Positions 48,038 to 62,400 are shown, counted from the first letter of the stretch. The stretch is 64,000 nt of DNA from Tomocerus qinae (GCA_020055645.1 CM034550.1:10411501-10475500), one strand, 5' to 3'. Program-made: numbers and translations. Notes: generated by a model not told the origin, from the sequence alone.

Positions 48038-51000
48038 GTAAGCATGATTTACAATTAACCATCTATTTAGTACCCACAACTGCGGAGAAAGTACCTTTCA
48101 CTATTAACCTTTTATTATACAATCAACTTAAAATTCCTGTCTCACCTTTAATTGCTACAGATTATTCTCAAATTATTTATGGGGACAGAATAAACAGTTA
48201 TTCTTATGAAATAGTGCTATGATTTTAAATGCATGATCTTAGATCACCTACTTAATATCTTTAGTACATACATAAGTAATAAGTTCGCTTAGGGAGCACT
48301 TAAAGTTGCAGAAAAATTTGACCCTTGGCATAATAAATGCAGTAGTAAATTAATTGAAATGACATGGGGAAAATGAAAGGGCTTGTAGGAGGAGGAGATA
48401 TATTTCATTTTATTACATTGCCCTGGACATTAACATGCCAGATCGGATAAGTACTGTTGTATTGTAATTTAGGTTGCGGTACGGGTGAAAACTACGAGCG
48501 GACATTAGTGCGGAAACTTTTGGAGGATTACGACACCTCAGTACGGCCCTCACAAAACGCCTCGCATCCACTCAACGTGACATTCGGGCTTGCCCTCACA
48601 CAAATTATCGATGTGGTAAGTAAAGTACTTACAATCCTTTTTCCTGTTAAAGATAAACCTAGAACTTTTTATCCAAGACATCGAGGGCTATAATTCATCT
48701 CTTACTTTTTGGCATTCAGTCACCAAAATGAAGAGAAACGAGTAGATTAATGTGTTTAGTAAAGCACAGAGGTATTATGAAATGTCTAATGATATTACAA
48801 ATGTGTGCCAGTTTCTATTAATTGGAATAAACCTAAGCTGTCTACTCTCTTAGGATTATCTTTTACGAACTGCTAGAAGACAGAAACACAAAGGTAGCTT
48901 AATAAATAAAATGAATCTCAGGGGAAAATAAAGAAAAAGACTGACAGAAAGAAATCTGAACCAATTTTATGTAGACAATCCCTTGTCCGTCTATTCTCTC
49001 TTTGACTATTATATCATTTTTTATTTCGCTAGCATTGGAAAACTGTTTCATCTGTATTAAAGCGTCATGTCAGTTCAATTCAGTTCAGCTCATGTTAAGG
49101 ATAACCCCATTCAAACAAAGTCGTGTCAAGTCTGAGAATTCATAGTTAAGGAAGCTACTACATAAAATGTCTGGGATAGCTCTGCAAACTTCTTCACATA
49201 GGACTTCTGGCTTTTCTAGTAGATTTACTCCAAATACTATCTTCTATGTTATTCAATATAACACACGTTGTATAGGCATGCATAGGTTGCTAAAGCAGAG
49301 CCACTCTTTTTATAGCCTATGGGCTAAGGACTTTTAAATCAGATTATCCGCAAGGTCTACAGGGTCTCAAAGAAAAATTTGGCCTTTTTTACATAGGCAG
49401 AAATCCCTTGTAGCTCTTTACATTGTTCTGCCTATCTTTGAAATACAGACACTCTGTACCAAATGAGACTTTCGACTTGTGAGGTAATAAAAGGAGGCGT
49501 TAAAACGAAAGGCTGTATCAACGCTTTGAAACAACAGAACAGTAAACAGAAAAACGGGAGTGAATGACGGAAAGGATTCTGTGGTAAGCCACAGGAAAAC
49601 TGGACAGAACTAGACTACTGGATGACCACCACTCAGATCCTTGTCTCTTTATTTATTTCGATTGGGTATTTGCCCTAATTTGTTCTGATGTAACTGTGAC
49701 TGCCTGGCTTCTTTCTCTTCTGCTTTCCTTTTCGTTCTCTCTGTCTCGACATTCCCGCAACCTTGTTTTCTTCTTGTCTTGATGTGACATTATTGAAACG
49801 ATACAATTTATTTCTATTTTTATCTCCATTCTATCTATTTCGACTTGTTTTGCTCTATTTAATTGGGAAAACAAGAGGATTTTAAGGATTCATAGACGTC
49901 ACGTTACGAAATCGGCAATTAAGAAAAGTTTTTCTAGAGCTTTTTCATCTGCCTTTGATTATTCCAAAGTCGCAGTGGAATTTTAATGGCGATAGATTCT
50001 AGTAGTTCTAGATAATTTATATTCATCTTACGCTACATTATTGTACTGAGAAAAGGAATTGCATAATACCTACCAAATGTAATACGGAATTTACAATGTC
50101 TAATGCTGTCGTAATAATAGGTATTACAATAAACCTTGTGAAACTTTTCTTTGATGTTGATGATAGCCTATTTCTAACTACTTAGTTTCCTGCAACTACG
50201 AGTTTTTCACCTCAAAAGATGTGGTCTTCGGGCTTTTTCCATTGTAGCATATTATTCTATATAGTATTATTCATACATCATTTCATTATGTGAATAAACT
50301 TCTGTCTGATACCGTAATAATTATAAGTATTACATAATAGTAGTTATATACCTTAACCATTCTATTTCACCGTCATAATACTTTAATTTTGCCTCCTACG
50401 GTTTACATTACAAATGAAATAATTTTGGAATAAATGTTAGGCTGCTTTTGGATTATTTGTTTTACAACTTTTGCGTCAAATATTGTTTTTAAATAGAATT
50501 TATTAATTTTAACTGGTATTAGTAGATCTGAAGTTGTTATTTTTTTGTCTTTGATTTGTATTTGAAATGTTTGCTATCCCAGTAATTAGTAATCACTAAT
50601 CACGAATCAGTACATGTCTGTACCTAGGTGGATAGTTTTAGTAGTACACAGGTATTAATTATTTAACTCTTCTAATTTACATTGATTTTAATTCAGTTTT
50701 CATTTTTTCGAAGACAAATGACACTGACAAGACTTTAATTTATTTTTTAGAGATTTTTTACCACATACTTTCATATTATATGTATTATGTATCTATACTC
50801 TAAGGAAGAAGGCTCCAATGTTCCCAAAAACGTCTTGAAATATTATACTTGCTATTCTCTAAATGGTCGGCTTGTTAAATTTCTTCTAAACTGCTTTTCC
50901 GTCGTAGTAATTTGAGTGAGATCATAAGTTGGAATTTTCTATATCCATCATGAATTTCCAAAAACTATATCCGGGTTGATTCTGAAAATTGGGTGAGTTA

Positions 51001-54000
51001 TCCGTATACATTTTGGCAAAACACTTGTAAACTGATATGATAGATGATACAGGTAGTCCTAGATTCTATCTCTATTTCACACATGCGAAAACGCTATAAA
51101 TTCAATTCAAAAACGAATGAGAAACTTTATAGCATGTATGTTGGCATGTTTTGTAATGTACAAAAACTGATTTTGTGTCATGTGTGTCGAATATTGGACA
51201 TAATATCGTAGCTAATGAATTTTCTTTGAATTTACATTTTGGATTATAGTATTGTATAACTTCAAAATTAAAGTGCGAGAAAAGGGAAATTGAAAGAGAG
51301 GAGAGTAGGATTAGGTTAGTATTTATTTTGCAGGATGTATTATTTCATATCTGTCCAAGTTGATTCCAGTAGCAGATTTACAGATATTATGGTATTGAGA
51401 AGTGAATGTTCACAACAGTTGGGATTTGAATAGAAGTCTGGGGTAGAGTGTGTAATGTATTCACAGCTTAGAGCGACATATTATGAGATAGGTACCTAAG
51501 GTTTTTCATCAGTTTCATGTGTAAACAATTTGGAAATATTTCATTGCAAGGGAATGAAAGTAGAGAGAAGAAGAGTAGGCAATTTCATCTTTAGTCAATA
51601 CGTGAGAATTGAGTCAGAGAGAAAGAATAAGAAGAGAAAGCGAAAAGCCATACCATGCCGAATGACTCGTGAAGAGATGAAAGGTGAAATGAAATTGGTT
51701 ATTTTGTACATAAAAGTTCAACATTGAATTGAACACATGCATCTCTAGCTCATCTGTAGAAAAGGTGTGCACTTCAAAGTATTTCACTTACATGTTTACA
51801 GTGCACCAAGGCCGAAGGATAGATACGCAGGTACATCTCTCCGTTATTATTATGTACAAACACATTTAGGACATACAATTTCGGATCACTAGAATATTCC
51901 AAGCTTGGGGTTTCCCTGTTGGATATTTCCTATGGCTATACAATGTGTATTCAACTTTTACCTTTCTCTATTTTTCGCATTCCAAATTAGCAATAACTCA
52001 GAAATGGTGCCGCTAAAAAACAATTCTGACGACCATTTGTATGGCTCAGTGAATATTATTACTATATTCGTATGTATAGCGTAAATCATATTTAAATTCA
52101 AGGAAATGAAAAACATGTCCTCAAGGAATTCCTTTTCCTTGTCCTTCTTAGTTTCTTATGTATTTATATAAACCCTTTTAGGTAATTAAATTTCAAACTA
52201 GCAGCCTTTACTAAGACCGACTTGCACTGAAACGTGAACCATGCTTGAAAATTTGAAGCTTGTTTGGTTTATGTACAAAACGTAACGCTCTGAATGGCAA
52301 ATACATTGGCTAGAGCTATATGCACGTAAATTTTCAATATTCTTCCCAATTTAGATGCATTTTATATTTTAATGTTGTAATATTGACAAGGATAAAATGT
52401 TTAATCATTGTTGTCGCTAAATCATTTAAGAATATCGAAAATTTATACAGTCCTAGCCAATGCATTTGCCATCCCGACCATGAACTACACTAGAAAATCG
52501 AGTAAGAACGTTTGCATAAATTGCAAGAAGTGCAAAAAATTGTTTTCCAAAACTGAACGCGGATGCATAGGTTTTACCTGCATTATTAATTATATAGATT
52601 AAAATTTGATGCAGGTGTAATTTTTGTATATTGTTCAACTTATCAAAATTCGAAACTTTTAAAATTATTTTTATTTAATTCATATTTGAACAGTTCTTCT
52701 ACTAACCCTTTGTACAAGTATATCAGCAGCTTAATTTTGCATTCTTGAGTACTACAGGTTATTACGTGCATGTTTTCATGTTGCTACAATTTGCCTGTTG
52801 CAATGCAAATATAATTAGATACCTTTCTCTAAGTATTCATTAATTACATTACTACATAATGTTTGAAACCAAAGCAATTGAAATGTTTTATGAGTCTAGT
52901 TAAGTATCTCTTCAATGTTTAAAGTGAGACAGAGGCTTGGATGTGACTGTATTCCGCAGACAGACTGCTCTGTTTTCGACATCTTTTGTTCTAGTGCAGA
53001 ATGCAATGTATATTTAGCTTAATTAATAGTATAACCATTGCCTCTATTTAATAGAGAAGAAAAGCCTCATAACAGTGGCATTATACATGAGTTCATACTA
53101 TGATTCAGTTAATCCAATTCTACAGATAATTTTGAATATTGTATTAATGTATTTTCTGAACCCATTTTGGTGAAATGAATTTTACAGTTAGACGAGTCTT
53201 TGAAACCGTCATTTCGAATGATCAAATCAACTAGGTAACTTAGTACATGTCATTATATTGTGGTACAATGGAGCAGGGAAATTTTCTGTAAGGAAATTCA
53301 GCTGTGAACAATTTCATTAGGTATATCGAACATCTTTTTTGGAGAAGTGAGCACCATTGGACTGTAATAAGTAGACATGAAGCATACATGTAATGTCACA
53401 TGCTCTCTCTTCCATAGTCTTGCTCTATTCATCTTGACATCTCCGAACATTATAGATGCTTGCACACATGTCACCGAAGAATAATGTCGGAGTATGAAAA
53501 TATTAGTAAAGTATATGCATATTATTTTAGGAAAGATATTTTAACCCATACTAGAAGTGGTAGCAATCGTGCGAATTAGATGTTCTGGTGCGGTTAGAAA
53601 TGGTAAGTGCTATTGTAGTGTGGGATTTGGTTTAGTCATTTTAGGTCAAGTCTAGTCTGTGGCATGTTAAGCCATGTCTTTGGCGAAAATGAAAATCTGA
53701 TTTGTAACAGTTCTGTAAGTGAACCAAAAGTGTATATCGCTTTTCATAGCTAAATGACGTGTCATTTCATATGCATAGATTTTATATATCAGGTCATATA
53801 GTCTCAACTACCCGTAATAATCAGGTCGCAATCTTATATGTAATTTGAATATTATCAGGGGACGGGTGACTTGTGATTGCACATTTAATATATTAAAAAT
53901 GATATGATAAAATGTAAAGTTACTTGACAAATGACAATTCTTGAAAATGTTTATGGCATGTCTTGACATGATGGTTGACACAATTGGGACTTATAATGTT

Positions 54001-57000
54001 CATTTTCCAGCTTCTCTTTTCGAGAGAAAGTAAAGCAAATAATAAAGTAAATGTAATACTAAAGTTTCGTCATGATGTGAGATTTTATGTAAATTGTTGA
54101 AACTCTTAATGTAATGTACTACATGGTAGGGTATGACGTAGAGAATAAAATATTCGGGAACTGTCAGCACTTACATTAACTGTCAAGATTTCTTTACGAT
54201 GCTAAATACATTTTGTACTTATCATTATTTCTAACTGACTCAAGAAAAGAAAGACGTAAACAATTGAATGCAGAACAATGACAATGGAGTACAATGCAAA
54301 GTCTCTCACGCTAATCATAATCTTAAGCTTGGAAAGATAACAATGCATACCTAATTACTACGTGACTTGAGAAACTTTCGACATATTCCACCATCGTCAT
54401 TACCATGTCTTTCTTAACATTTATGAGTGTAACCAAACATAAAGAGAGCATAATAGAAAGCGCTTGACTTTCTCTAAGTTTACTTTCACTCTGTCCAGAT
54501 TGAATTGTTAGCAGCCAAAGGACATTCTTTACTGTTAAAGATTTTACGATGAGGACACACAAGGGTTAAACTCTTAAATATAGTATATAGTGAGTAATGT
54601 GTGGTGAGAAAGGAGGAAATGGATTGATAAATCAAAAGACCCAAAGTACAAACAGAATAGTCCAACATCTATAAAATAGTCAATGCAATAGAAAGAATGA
54701 AATTCGACCCGCTGAAGTGGACAGACAAGACAAAGACACCCGCAATATAATGAAAATCCCATAAACTGTTCAACTTGTAGAATCATCATTGTACTTTCGA
54801 GACTATAAATCTTGTCCCAAGAGTGAAAACTTGTTTTTTCTCTAACCAACACTGCCAGACATTCCAACACAGCCAAACCAGACTAGATCCAGTTAAGAAA
54901 GGTTACTTCATACACACACTCGTGAAATACGGGACTACCATTTCTTCATCACTCCCCTCTGGAAAAAAATTCTATTTCTAGACAGTTTGGAAAAATGGAG
55001 AGAATTTCCGAAATCCTAGAAAATATTTCAATTTACAGATAGCATGGAACAATAGAGAGAATTCCCGAAATCCGACGAAAGAATTTCTTGAATCTATGGA
55101 ATAAAGCGTTCAATTATTCCTACCCTAGAAAAAGTAAAAAATTTTACTACCCTGAAAGAAATATTACATTTTTATATCGACCCAGTGAATATAGGTTAGC
55201 AAATTGTACTAGCAAATAACTCGGAACCCTGTAAAAAGACATTTTTTAAATACCCTGTGTATTTACTAGGAGACTTTTTCTATTTCCGGGAAAAAATGAA
55301 AAAAGTTCTAACTATTATGACCCTGGAAAAAGAGAAGGTTAATTTCCATGTGAAAATATATACAGATAAGTAGTACCTTCTTCCTTGTAAAGATAAACTT
55401 TCCTCTTGGGAGGAGAGGCGTCTTTGTGAAGATGATTTTAGGTCCTGAGGTCTTGAAGAAATCGGGCACCCGTGTAAACCTTTTTGGACGTGTCAGTTTA
55501 CTCTGCCTCTTTATCTTTCCAAGAAGAGCTAGGGAGTTTAACTACTCTTTGCAACAAAACACCAACATACTAAATATTATTACACTCGAAAAAGAGTAGC
55601 CATAACCTTCGTTCAGTTCCAGTAATAAACTAGATATAATTCACGACACGCATTTATAGTTTACTATTTACAATCTATTTCGTCTATAGATTTCTTTGAC
55701 CTATAGAATGTGTAGTATGTCTATAACGTAATCGCTCCAGTCCCAGTTTTATTAAATTTATCTGAGAAACGCTCATGGAATTGATTGTGATAAGAATTAT
55801 TAGCAGTTCCCCCTCTAATAAAACATTCTAGTGCATTTCTCCGAGGTCATATTTCTCTCAACCTTAAATGCAGTACATAGTAAGGCTACTTCAATAAGCT
55901 CTCTGTCTGTGGACCACATTAGTTTCTCATATGACTTAAACCCTAGGTACTCGTGTGTACTGCAAACAAACCCATAAATCATCGATATCGTTGAGTTCTT
56001 CAGTTTAATATCAGTCTTGTCATTATCTCCACTCTTGTTATTTACATAACATTATAACTATACACCTGGGAAAGCTAAACGGTTATGTGCGACTATTCAA
56101 TAAGAAGAAAAGTGATTGTCTGGCCTAGGCTCTGGCCCTGACAACTAATACCTTCTTACTACATCTTAGTTTAATTTTATTATTTTTGATGTGCATTTAA
56201 CAATTTATTAGCTCGCCTGAATAAGGCAGCTTATAGAACCGCACAGTCCGTCCGTCCGTTCGCCAACACTGTAACTTTTGAATGCAACGACGGAAATTGA
56301 CCAAACTTGGCAAAAACAATGCCTATGGACCACTGACGAACCCTATTCAATTTGGTTCAAATCGGTCTATAGGTTGCTGAGATGCCGCGCGCTCACTTTG
56401 TCTTCATTTTGATAGTCAAAATGAAAAATTGGCATTAAATGGACATTAAAAGTTCAATTGTGTTTCCTAAAAATTGTTCAATTAATAGTATGTAATATTT
56501 AACTCCGCTTCAACCAAATTTAAGATTTTATATTGAAGTAAATAAAACAGGATAATAACTATTATAGAACGGAAATAAATCTATTATGTGGTGACAGACA
56601 AATTTACATTTTTCGAAGTATCTTTTGTTATGATAGTTAATATCAATCGATTTTGATTTTCTTTTGGTTTTCATACTCAATATTAATCAATTTTGATTTT
56701 TTGCTTATTTTGATACTAAATATTATTCAATTGTGATTTCCTGTTGATTTTGATACTCAATATATTACTCAATTTTAATTAACTGTTGATTTTGATACTC
56801 AACATTAATCTATTTGGATTTTCTGTAGAATTTGATACTCAACGTTAATCTATTTGGATTTTCTGTAGATTTTGATACTCAACATTAATCTATTTGGATT
56901 TTCTGTAGATTTTGATACTCAACATTAATCTATTTTGATTTTCCATCGATTTTGATAGCCAACGTTAATTTATTTTTGTATTTTGAAAAATGATCATCTA

Positions 57001-59442
57001 ATTTGTATTACTGTTCACTTTAGTAATCAAAATAAATCTACTTCTATTATTCTACCAAAAATGTGCACACGGTCCCCTTTACTCAGGCGAGCTTCTGTTA
57101 CGGCTTGCTGTAGGTTTTTTGAAAATAGAATGACAAGACTGCAAGACCTAAATATGTAATTATCGTGTGTACACCAAAAATGTGTGGAACAACAATAATA
57201 GTGTATATCAACGAAATTATGCTAGAAATTGTTTTGCACTTCAGAAAAATGCTTTAGAAAAATTTTGCAGTTAAAATGTACCATTGTGGTAGGAAAAAGG
57301 CTTTGATAGGAATTTGGAAGAAAAATATGGTCTTTGTTTACATTAGCAAGTAAAAATATTGTTAGTACGCAGTAAATGCAACGCTGAGGGACTGCGGCAG
57401 ATTGATTTCATGATATTTGTGTGTCGGAGTCATAATACCGAGGTTTAGTGACATATTGCATAAAGAGTCCATCATCTAGGTTGTTGGATTGTTACTTGAG
57501 CTATAAAGTGTGAGTGTAGAAAGTGGAGAAATGTATTTTGGTAGGATTTTTAGTACTTGAGTTGGTATGCCTAACATGTGAAAGTATTTTGCGATAGGAA
57601 AACAGAAAAATGTTTATGCCAAAGAGGTTTTACTTAGGAAGAAAACGTAATCCCATTGTAAGTATGGGTGTTTGAATTTCGACATGGCTGTCTGACTGTG
57701 GATAAATAAGTATTTACCTAAGGAATGGATAGTTTTGGAGTAGACAGATACACGTGAGTAAATGTTTGTCCTAAAGCTACAGAAAATACACGTTTTCGAT
57801 AAATTGTCCGTACAATTGGTTTGTCTTCGGTCAACAGACTGTAAAAGCCGCCATCACCGACATTCTGCTGGTTACATCTGTGTTTTGTATAGTGGAATTG
57901 AAATGGACCCGAGTAGCCACAGAGAAATGTTAAGAAATTGTTTCTGGGTGAATAGTCTTGGCTGGGGTTGGTGGAATCGACAGAAGCTTTAAAACCGGAC
58001 ACTGCATCCGGATTTGATTCGATTTCCTTTAGTGTGGGAGTAGATTTCCTTTGGCTACTTCTTCTCTCATCTTTCAAGGGAAAGATTCCATTTAGTTATA
58101 AATAGCATGCAATGAGCAAGTCGATTATAGACCAAGTTGTGGCTTGGGGGAGCTTATCTTGTCTTCGAGATTTTCACTGACCTCCTTTTCCACTTATGTA
58201 ATATTGTTTGACTTAAATTGAGTTTCGACAGTCTTTTTGTATGACTACCTCCTTAGATCTTCTCTTCTTCTAGATAAATACCTATGTATACGGGTGAATG
58301 CCAATTTCTTCCTTTGGTTTAACCTGCGTACGGCGAAACAAACTACTATTTCCCATTCCGACTCTTACCGTCTTATCTACATCAGATACGCATCCTATTC
58401 CTCCGAAACATTTAAGCATATGCATTTAAACCAACGTTTTCATAAATTCTTACCTTTTTACTCCTTCTTATCTTCACTATTCGTTTCTTGGTAAATAAAT
58501 TACGACCACAAATTTAAATACGAGAATATTTAACCGATACTAAAATTTTCTTACAAATAAATTAAATTTTGCTAGAAAATCTTGCTTACCTAACATATAA
58601 TATAGCTTGCGTATTTGTAAAAAACTTCTTAGAGGATGTTCCTATTCATGTTATTCTACTGCCATTTTTTACTTCCTTTGTGGCAATTCGGAAGTGTTTT
58701 CTCTAGAGACACCACATAGTCATGACTCATGACTTTTTTCTAAATAGGTCTAATTCTTTTATTCGCAACGTTATACAGTGTGCTTTGTAGTACACAATAC
58801 ATTATTCACTAATTTTGTTCATTACGTAGTTATTATAAGGGCCACCTGTATGTTTACTCTAATACAAAATACAAAATTCGAATTTTGTTGGATATATTCA
58901 TTCAGTACGCAAGTGTACGTAATATAAATATAATAGAGGTTTTATACGTTTTGTATAAATTAATTTTTCCAGCATATACTAAGAGTAGGGTTTTTGATGC
59001 TTGAGGTAGTAGTACTATAATATTAGTTTTTCCTTTAATTAGTTAATGTCTAGTCTACCACCTACTAACTGAACTCTTGTCTCTGTGGCTTAAATTCTGT
59101 GTAAATTGATTTTTGACTTTCATTACCAAGTATAGTGGAGAGTAAGAGAGTGTTTCATTCGTATAGTAGGTAGGTAAATTGTTTAAGGACTTTTAGACAC
59201 TTATAATTGAAGCGGAAATGTAGGAAATTATGCGTTGGAAAGAATACATAGAAAATCGACAGATGTACATTTTGTAGATCAATAAATCTCTGGGCAACTA
59301 TAGCCATGAACTTGTGATAAGTAATTATGAGAAATAAACTTGCGTGGATTCTATTTTGGAGCATATTGTGATAATTACTCTCTTTTGCTTGTTACAGGAC
59401 GAGAGGAACCAGATTCTAACTACGAATTGTTGGCTTAACCAG
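47983..59442 (+). CDS. Second nicotinic acetylcholine receptor subunit, first three coding exons (3'-partial)
   Basis: Join on plus: 47983-48037, 48473-48615, 59398-59442, with phases 1 and 0 as in the minus-strand paralogue; 81 residues are visible. It encodes a signal peptide (MKAVYKVYLCVIWLIFLS), then [48 protein letters not shown] and [15 protein letters not shown]: the start of a Cys-loop ligand-binding domain. Sequons are N-A-S and N-V-T. The rest (Cys-loop, loop C, pore) is not in the window, so alpha or beta type cannot be decided. The subunit would join a pentameric acetylcholine-gated channel. High similarity and opposite orientation point to an inverted duplication. Confidence 0.93.
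48473..48615 (+). CDS. nAChR (plus) exon 2: mature N-terminus
   Basis: Acceptor GTAATTTAG|GTTGCG, donor GATGTG|GTAAGT. It encodes [38 protein letters not shown] and LALTQIIDV. It is one codon shorter than the paralogue (146 nt there) and lacks that gene's third early Cys. Confidence 0.93.
54975..55335. repeat. Degenerate repeat field (GAGAGAATT / ACCCTGAAAAAG motifs)
   Basis: GGAGAGAATTTCCGAAATCC recurs about 60 bp later as AGAGAGAATTCCCGAAATCC. Then a motif close to ACCCTGGAAAAAG appears at about 55122, 55149, 55226, 55252 and 55319. The spacing is irregular, as in decayed satellite or transposon-derived sequence. Confidence 0.5.
56210..57093. mobile_element. Non-autonomous TIR element (MITE-like) with internal minisatellite
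   Basis: The left end AGCTCGCCTGAATAA and the reverse complement of the right end AGCTCGCCTGAGTAA match at 14 of 15 positions, giving an 884-bp element without coding capacity. Near the left end lies a GTCC run (about 56246-56261) and a less AT-rich block than its surroundings. The interior carries the 40-bp tandem repeat. No target-site duplication is obvious, so exact ends and superfamily are unsettled. Confidence 0.6.
56640..56970. repeat. 40-bp minisatellite inside the TIR element
   Basis: About eight units with the core TTTTGATACTCAACATTAAT followed by CTATTTGGATTTTCTGTAGA. The central units (about 56780-56930) are nearly identical, and those at the edges diverge. Confidence 0.85.
59398..59442 (+). 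CDS. nAChR (plus) exon 3
   Basis: 45-nt exon, acceptor TTGTTACAG|GACGAG, donor AACCAG|GTGAGA. It encodes [15 protein letters not shown], the same 15 residues as the paralogue, from a DNA sequence with ten silent differences. Confidence 0.96.
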
Positions 59443-62400
59443 GTGAGAAATAATTAATAATTTCACTATCGTATATTTCCTGTTTAATTTCATTCATGTT
59501 CATAATATTAGAAGTTGTACATTAATGTGAAGATACATTCATGCGTATCCATTCATAGTGGCGTATAACCAAGAATTTATTGCGGTTGTGGAAATAAGGA
59601 TTGTCTCTAACTATATATAGATGAAAGAAGATTCTTATATTTAGAATAATATACAAAGTTAAAGAATAAAAATGATTTTTTAAAGAATAGGGTATGAAGA
59701 GATTAACAAAGGATCTCTGTAGCAAATTACGTTGTTGAAGGCATTAAAAATCCATTAGAAGGAACTAAATACTTGGAAAATGTGCAAAATTGCGGCGAAA
59801 GTTATTGAAGCATGGTAAAATCCTTGCTGCTGCTTCTCAAATCTTTAATCCACTTATAGACAATCAGGAACTTTGTAAATAACATTACTACAGAGCACCA
59901 GCAGTAATGGTAACTAAACTGTTTCTAACATAACGTAGCAAGTAAATAACTCGGAGGGATACAGACTCTTTTGTTCTTGGGTATATACAATATAGAGAAT
60001 ATCTCATATCTGTAATACAACAAAACAAGTATAGCAGTGACTCTTGTGATTGTTTCTGTCTGTCGTTTTTCTTAATGTTACCCCAAAAAACAATATACTA
60101 CTCTCACTGTAGTCCTTTTAAATGTCTGTGCGAACACTAGTTATATTTATTTTAGTAGGTACAGAGTAGACAGTTATAAGGAGTTTTTGGAGCAGTAGGG
60201 TGCATTCTGTGTAAAAACAACAATTATAATACCTACGTAAGTCTGTCTTATCTATCACCTTATTACGTCTCTATGTTATGTTGGAATAAGCACAATTTGT
60301 GATATTTGAGATATAAGACCTTGTTTGCTCCTATTTATAGAGGATGAGCACGCATTGATGCACAGACACTATTTTGCTACCATTTTGTCAAGTTGAAAGC
60401 ATGGTAGACCACACTAATTGAAAGAATAGCATTTCACACAATATACTGAAGGATAGAATATACTTAGAGACAGACTTTTTTTCACATTAGTGAGAGAAAG
60501 AATTGGATTCTGTATTAGAGAAGCTTACTTCCATCATACTGTTACAATAAGTAGCAATTCCGTATGTAAGAAACCGACAAAGAAAGTTTTTTTCTATTCA
60601 GTACTCTATATTCTCCTTTTTGTATTGCATCACTAAGGATCTCTTTCTAAATATATATCTATTTTCCAACGCTTACTATCTAAGTAGATATTCAGCACGC
60701 TATTTTCTCCAGAGATCATACAATTTTTATGAGCATCGTTATTAATAATTGTTTAGTTAGTTACTTTGTCGGAAATGATTTCTGAGAATCCAGTGTTGGG
60801 CTTTTCTATTGCTACCGATAGCAAATTAAATTTTTATATTAGGTAACAAGAGAAATTGTATTACACCCCAGGAAGCAATAAATAGAAATATCTATATACA
60901 GGTATTGCGTATCTATGCTATATAATAATCGCTTACAAATAGCAAATGATATATATTTGCTATAGTTTGGCGTCAGCTTGCTCCCCTATTTTTAGGAGGA
61001 AAATGTTAGTGAAAGTGTTTTTTTCCTTTCGTTTGGATTTTTTACAGTATAGTATTGGATATTGATGTATTAGTATTGCAACGTCTATATAAATAAAATG
61101 AACTGTTTTAGATGGCCTGCTTTGGTCTTGGCAGAAAATTGGAGAAATGCAGAAGTGGCGTAAGTAGGTTGATAGCCAGAGTTCTTTGACTCAAATAATA
61201 TGAATTTGGTGGGTAGGAAATAATAGTAGCATATATGTAGAGTCTGTCGATCTACTTTAGTTGAGTCAGAATCAGGTTCGTCGTCGGCTTATTGGCAACT
61301 TTCACTTTGGTTGCACGGATTTGGCTTGTGAGATACATGGGGTTGATTGTGGTGACAATAAATGAACGGGTGGAAGCTTCGTTTCCTCTTTTCTAACAAT
61401 ACGGAATCCTCTGGATGTGATCTGATGAGTTTTTCTTCCTGCTTCGCTGATCACAAGATAAGAAAGAGAATATTAGGCATTAAATGTTTCCTTGCTCATT
61501 TTCCCCGCTTTCACTCAGTACGACGGAGTGTGCAGCTTGCGAATAGATTCCTTATGCGTACTTAATATAAATATTCCATCCATCCGTATCAAAGGAGATT
61601 GGTTCCCTTTTCTCTATCAGATCCAATGATAAGTGCGTATTTACCATTTTAGCAAATCTATGAGTCAAAGTCTCATTTCCCAAACAGACGTGCTCTGGTT
61701 TAGACTTTCTGGAGTCTTGTGGCTTATCCTCAGCACAATGTCAGTCTTTCTACCTCTGTCTGCCCACGTCCGAGCTCTGTGTCTGTTTGTCTGAGTGTAA
61801 AACAGAGATCTTATGGTATTTGAGTACCTCACAGATTACTCAGAGTCAGCAAGCTGCACAATACTAATAGTAATTGTAGTTTCCCTTAATTAATGCGTTG
61901 TGCTACGCTATGCCAAATTGTACAATAATTGTGCATGAACATCATTGAGAACTTCTATCTTAATTGCACCAGATGTTACGACAATATTTTCTCATGATAT
62001 CCTCACAATTACAACCATTTTCTCCATAGAAGGAAATAATTAAAGATATCCTGCTTTCATACTGTCTATAGAAATACCAAATCTCGACCTATGCAACCTA
62101 TTTTATGTGAGACACTAATAATATAGCAGGAAAAAAGGACTCTGTGTCAGCTAGTCATTCATACCTAGACAATTAGCGTCGAAAAGTAATTATTTTTCTT
62201 ACTTCTTATCAAAAAATTGAAGGTGAATTTTTTGAGTGGGTGTAGCAATCAAAATTATTTTTTCATGCTGACTTCTCTTCGGTCTTTATGACTTTTGAGT
62301 TTTGAAGATACCGAAATACTTGAAGGTTTTTTTGCAAGATAAGCCTAAGGACTGAAAGGAGTTACAACTGCATGATGTAATTAATTTTTCCAGTCGAGCC

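Larger units (their letters stand above)
48616..59397 (+). other. nAChR (plus) intron 2
   Basis: 10.8 kb intron. It holds a degenerate repeat field (about 54975-55335) and a ~0.88 kb element with inverted termini (56210-57093). No further exon is recognised. Open frames in 54323-54876 and 57718-58077 lack known features. Confidence 0.6.

Noticed and set aside
54323-54876. Overlapping minus-strand frames of 60 to 100 residues
   Set aside because: Three overlapping frames on one strand point to a locally stop-poor stretch, not a gene. No family resemblance is seen.
57718-58077. 119-residue minus-strand frame overlapping a 76-residue plus-strand frame
   Set aside because: Polar Ser/Lys-rich start with no motif, and the plus-strand frame lies over it. 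I considered it as a receptor or transposase exon and found no fit.
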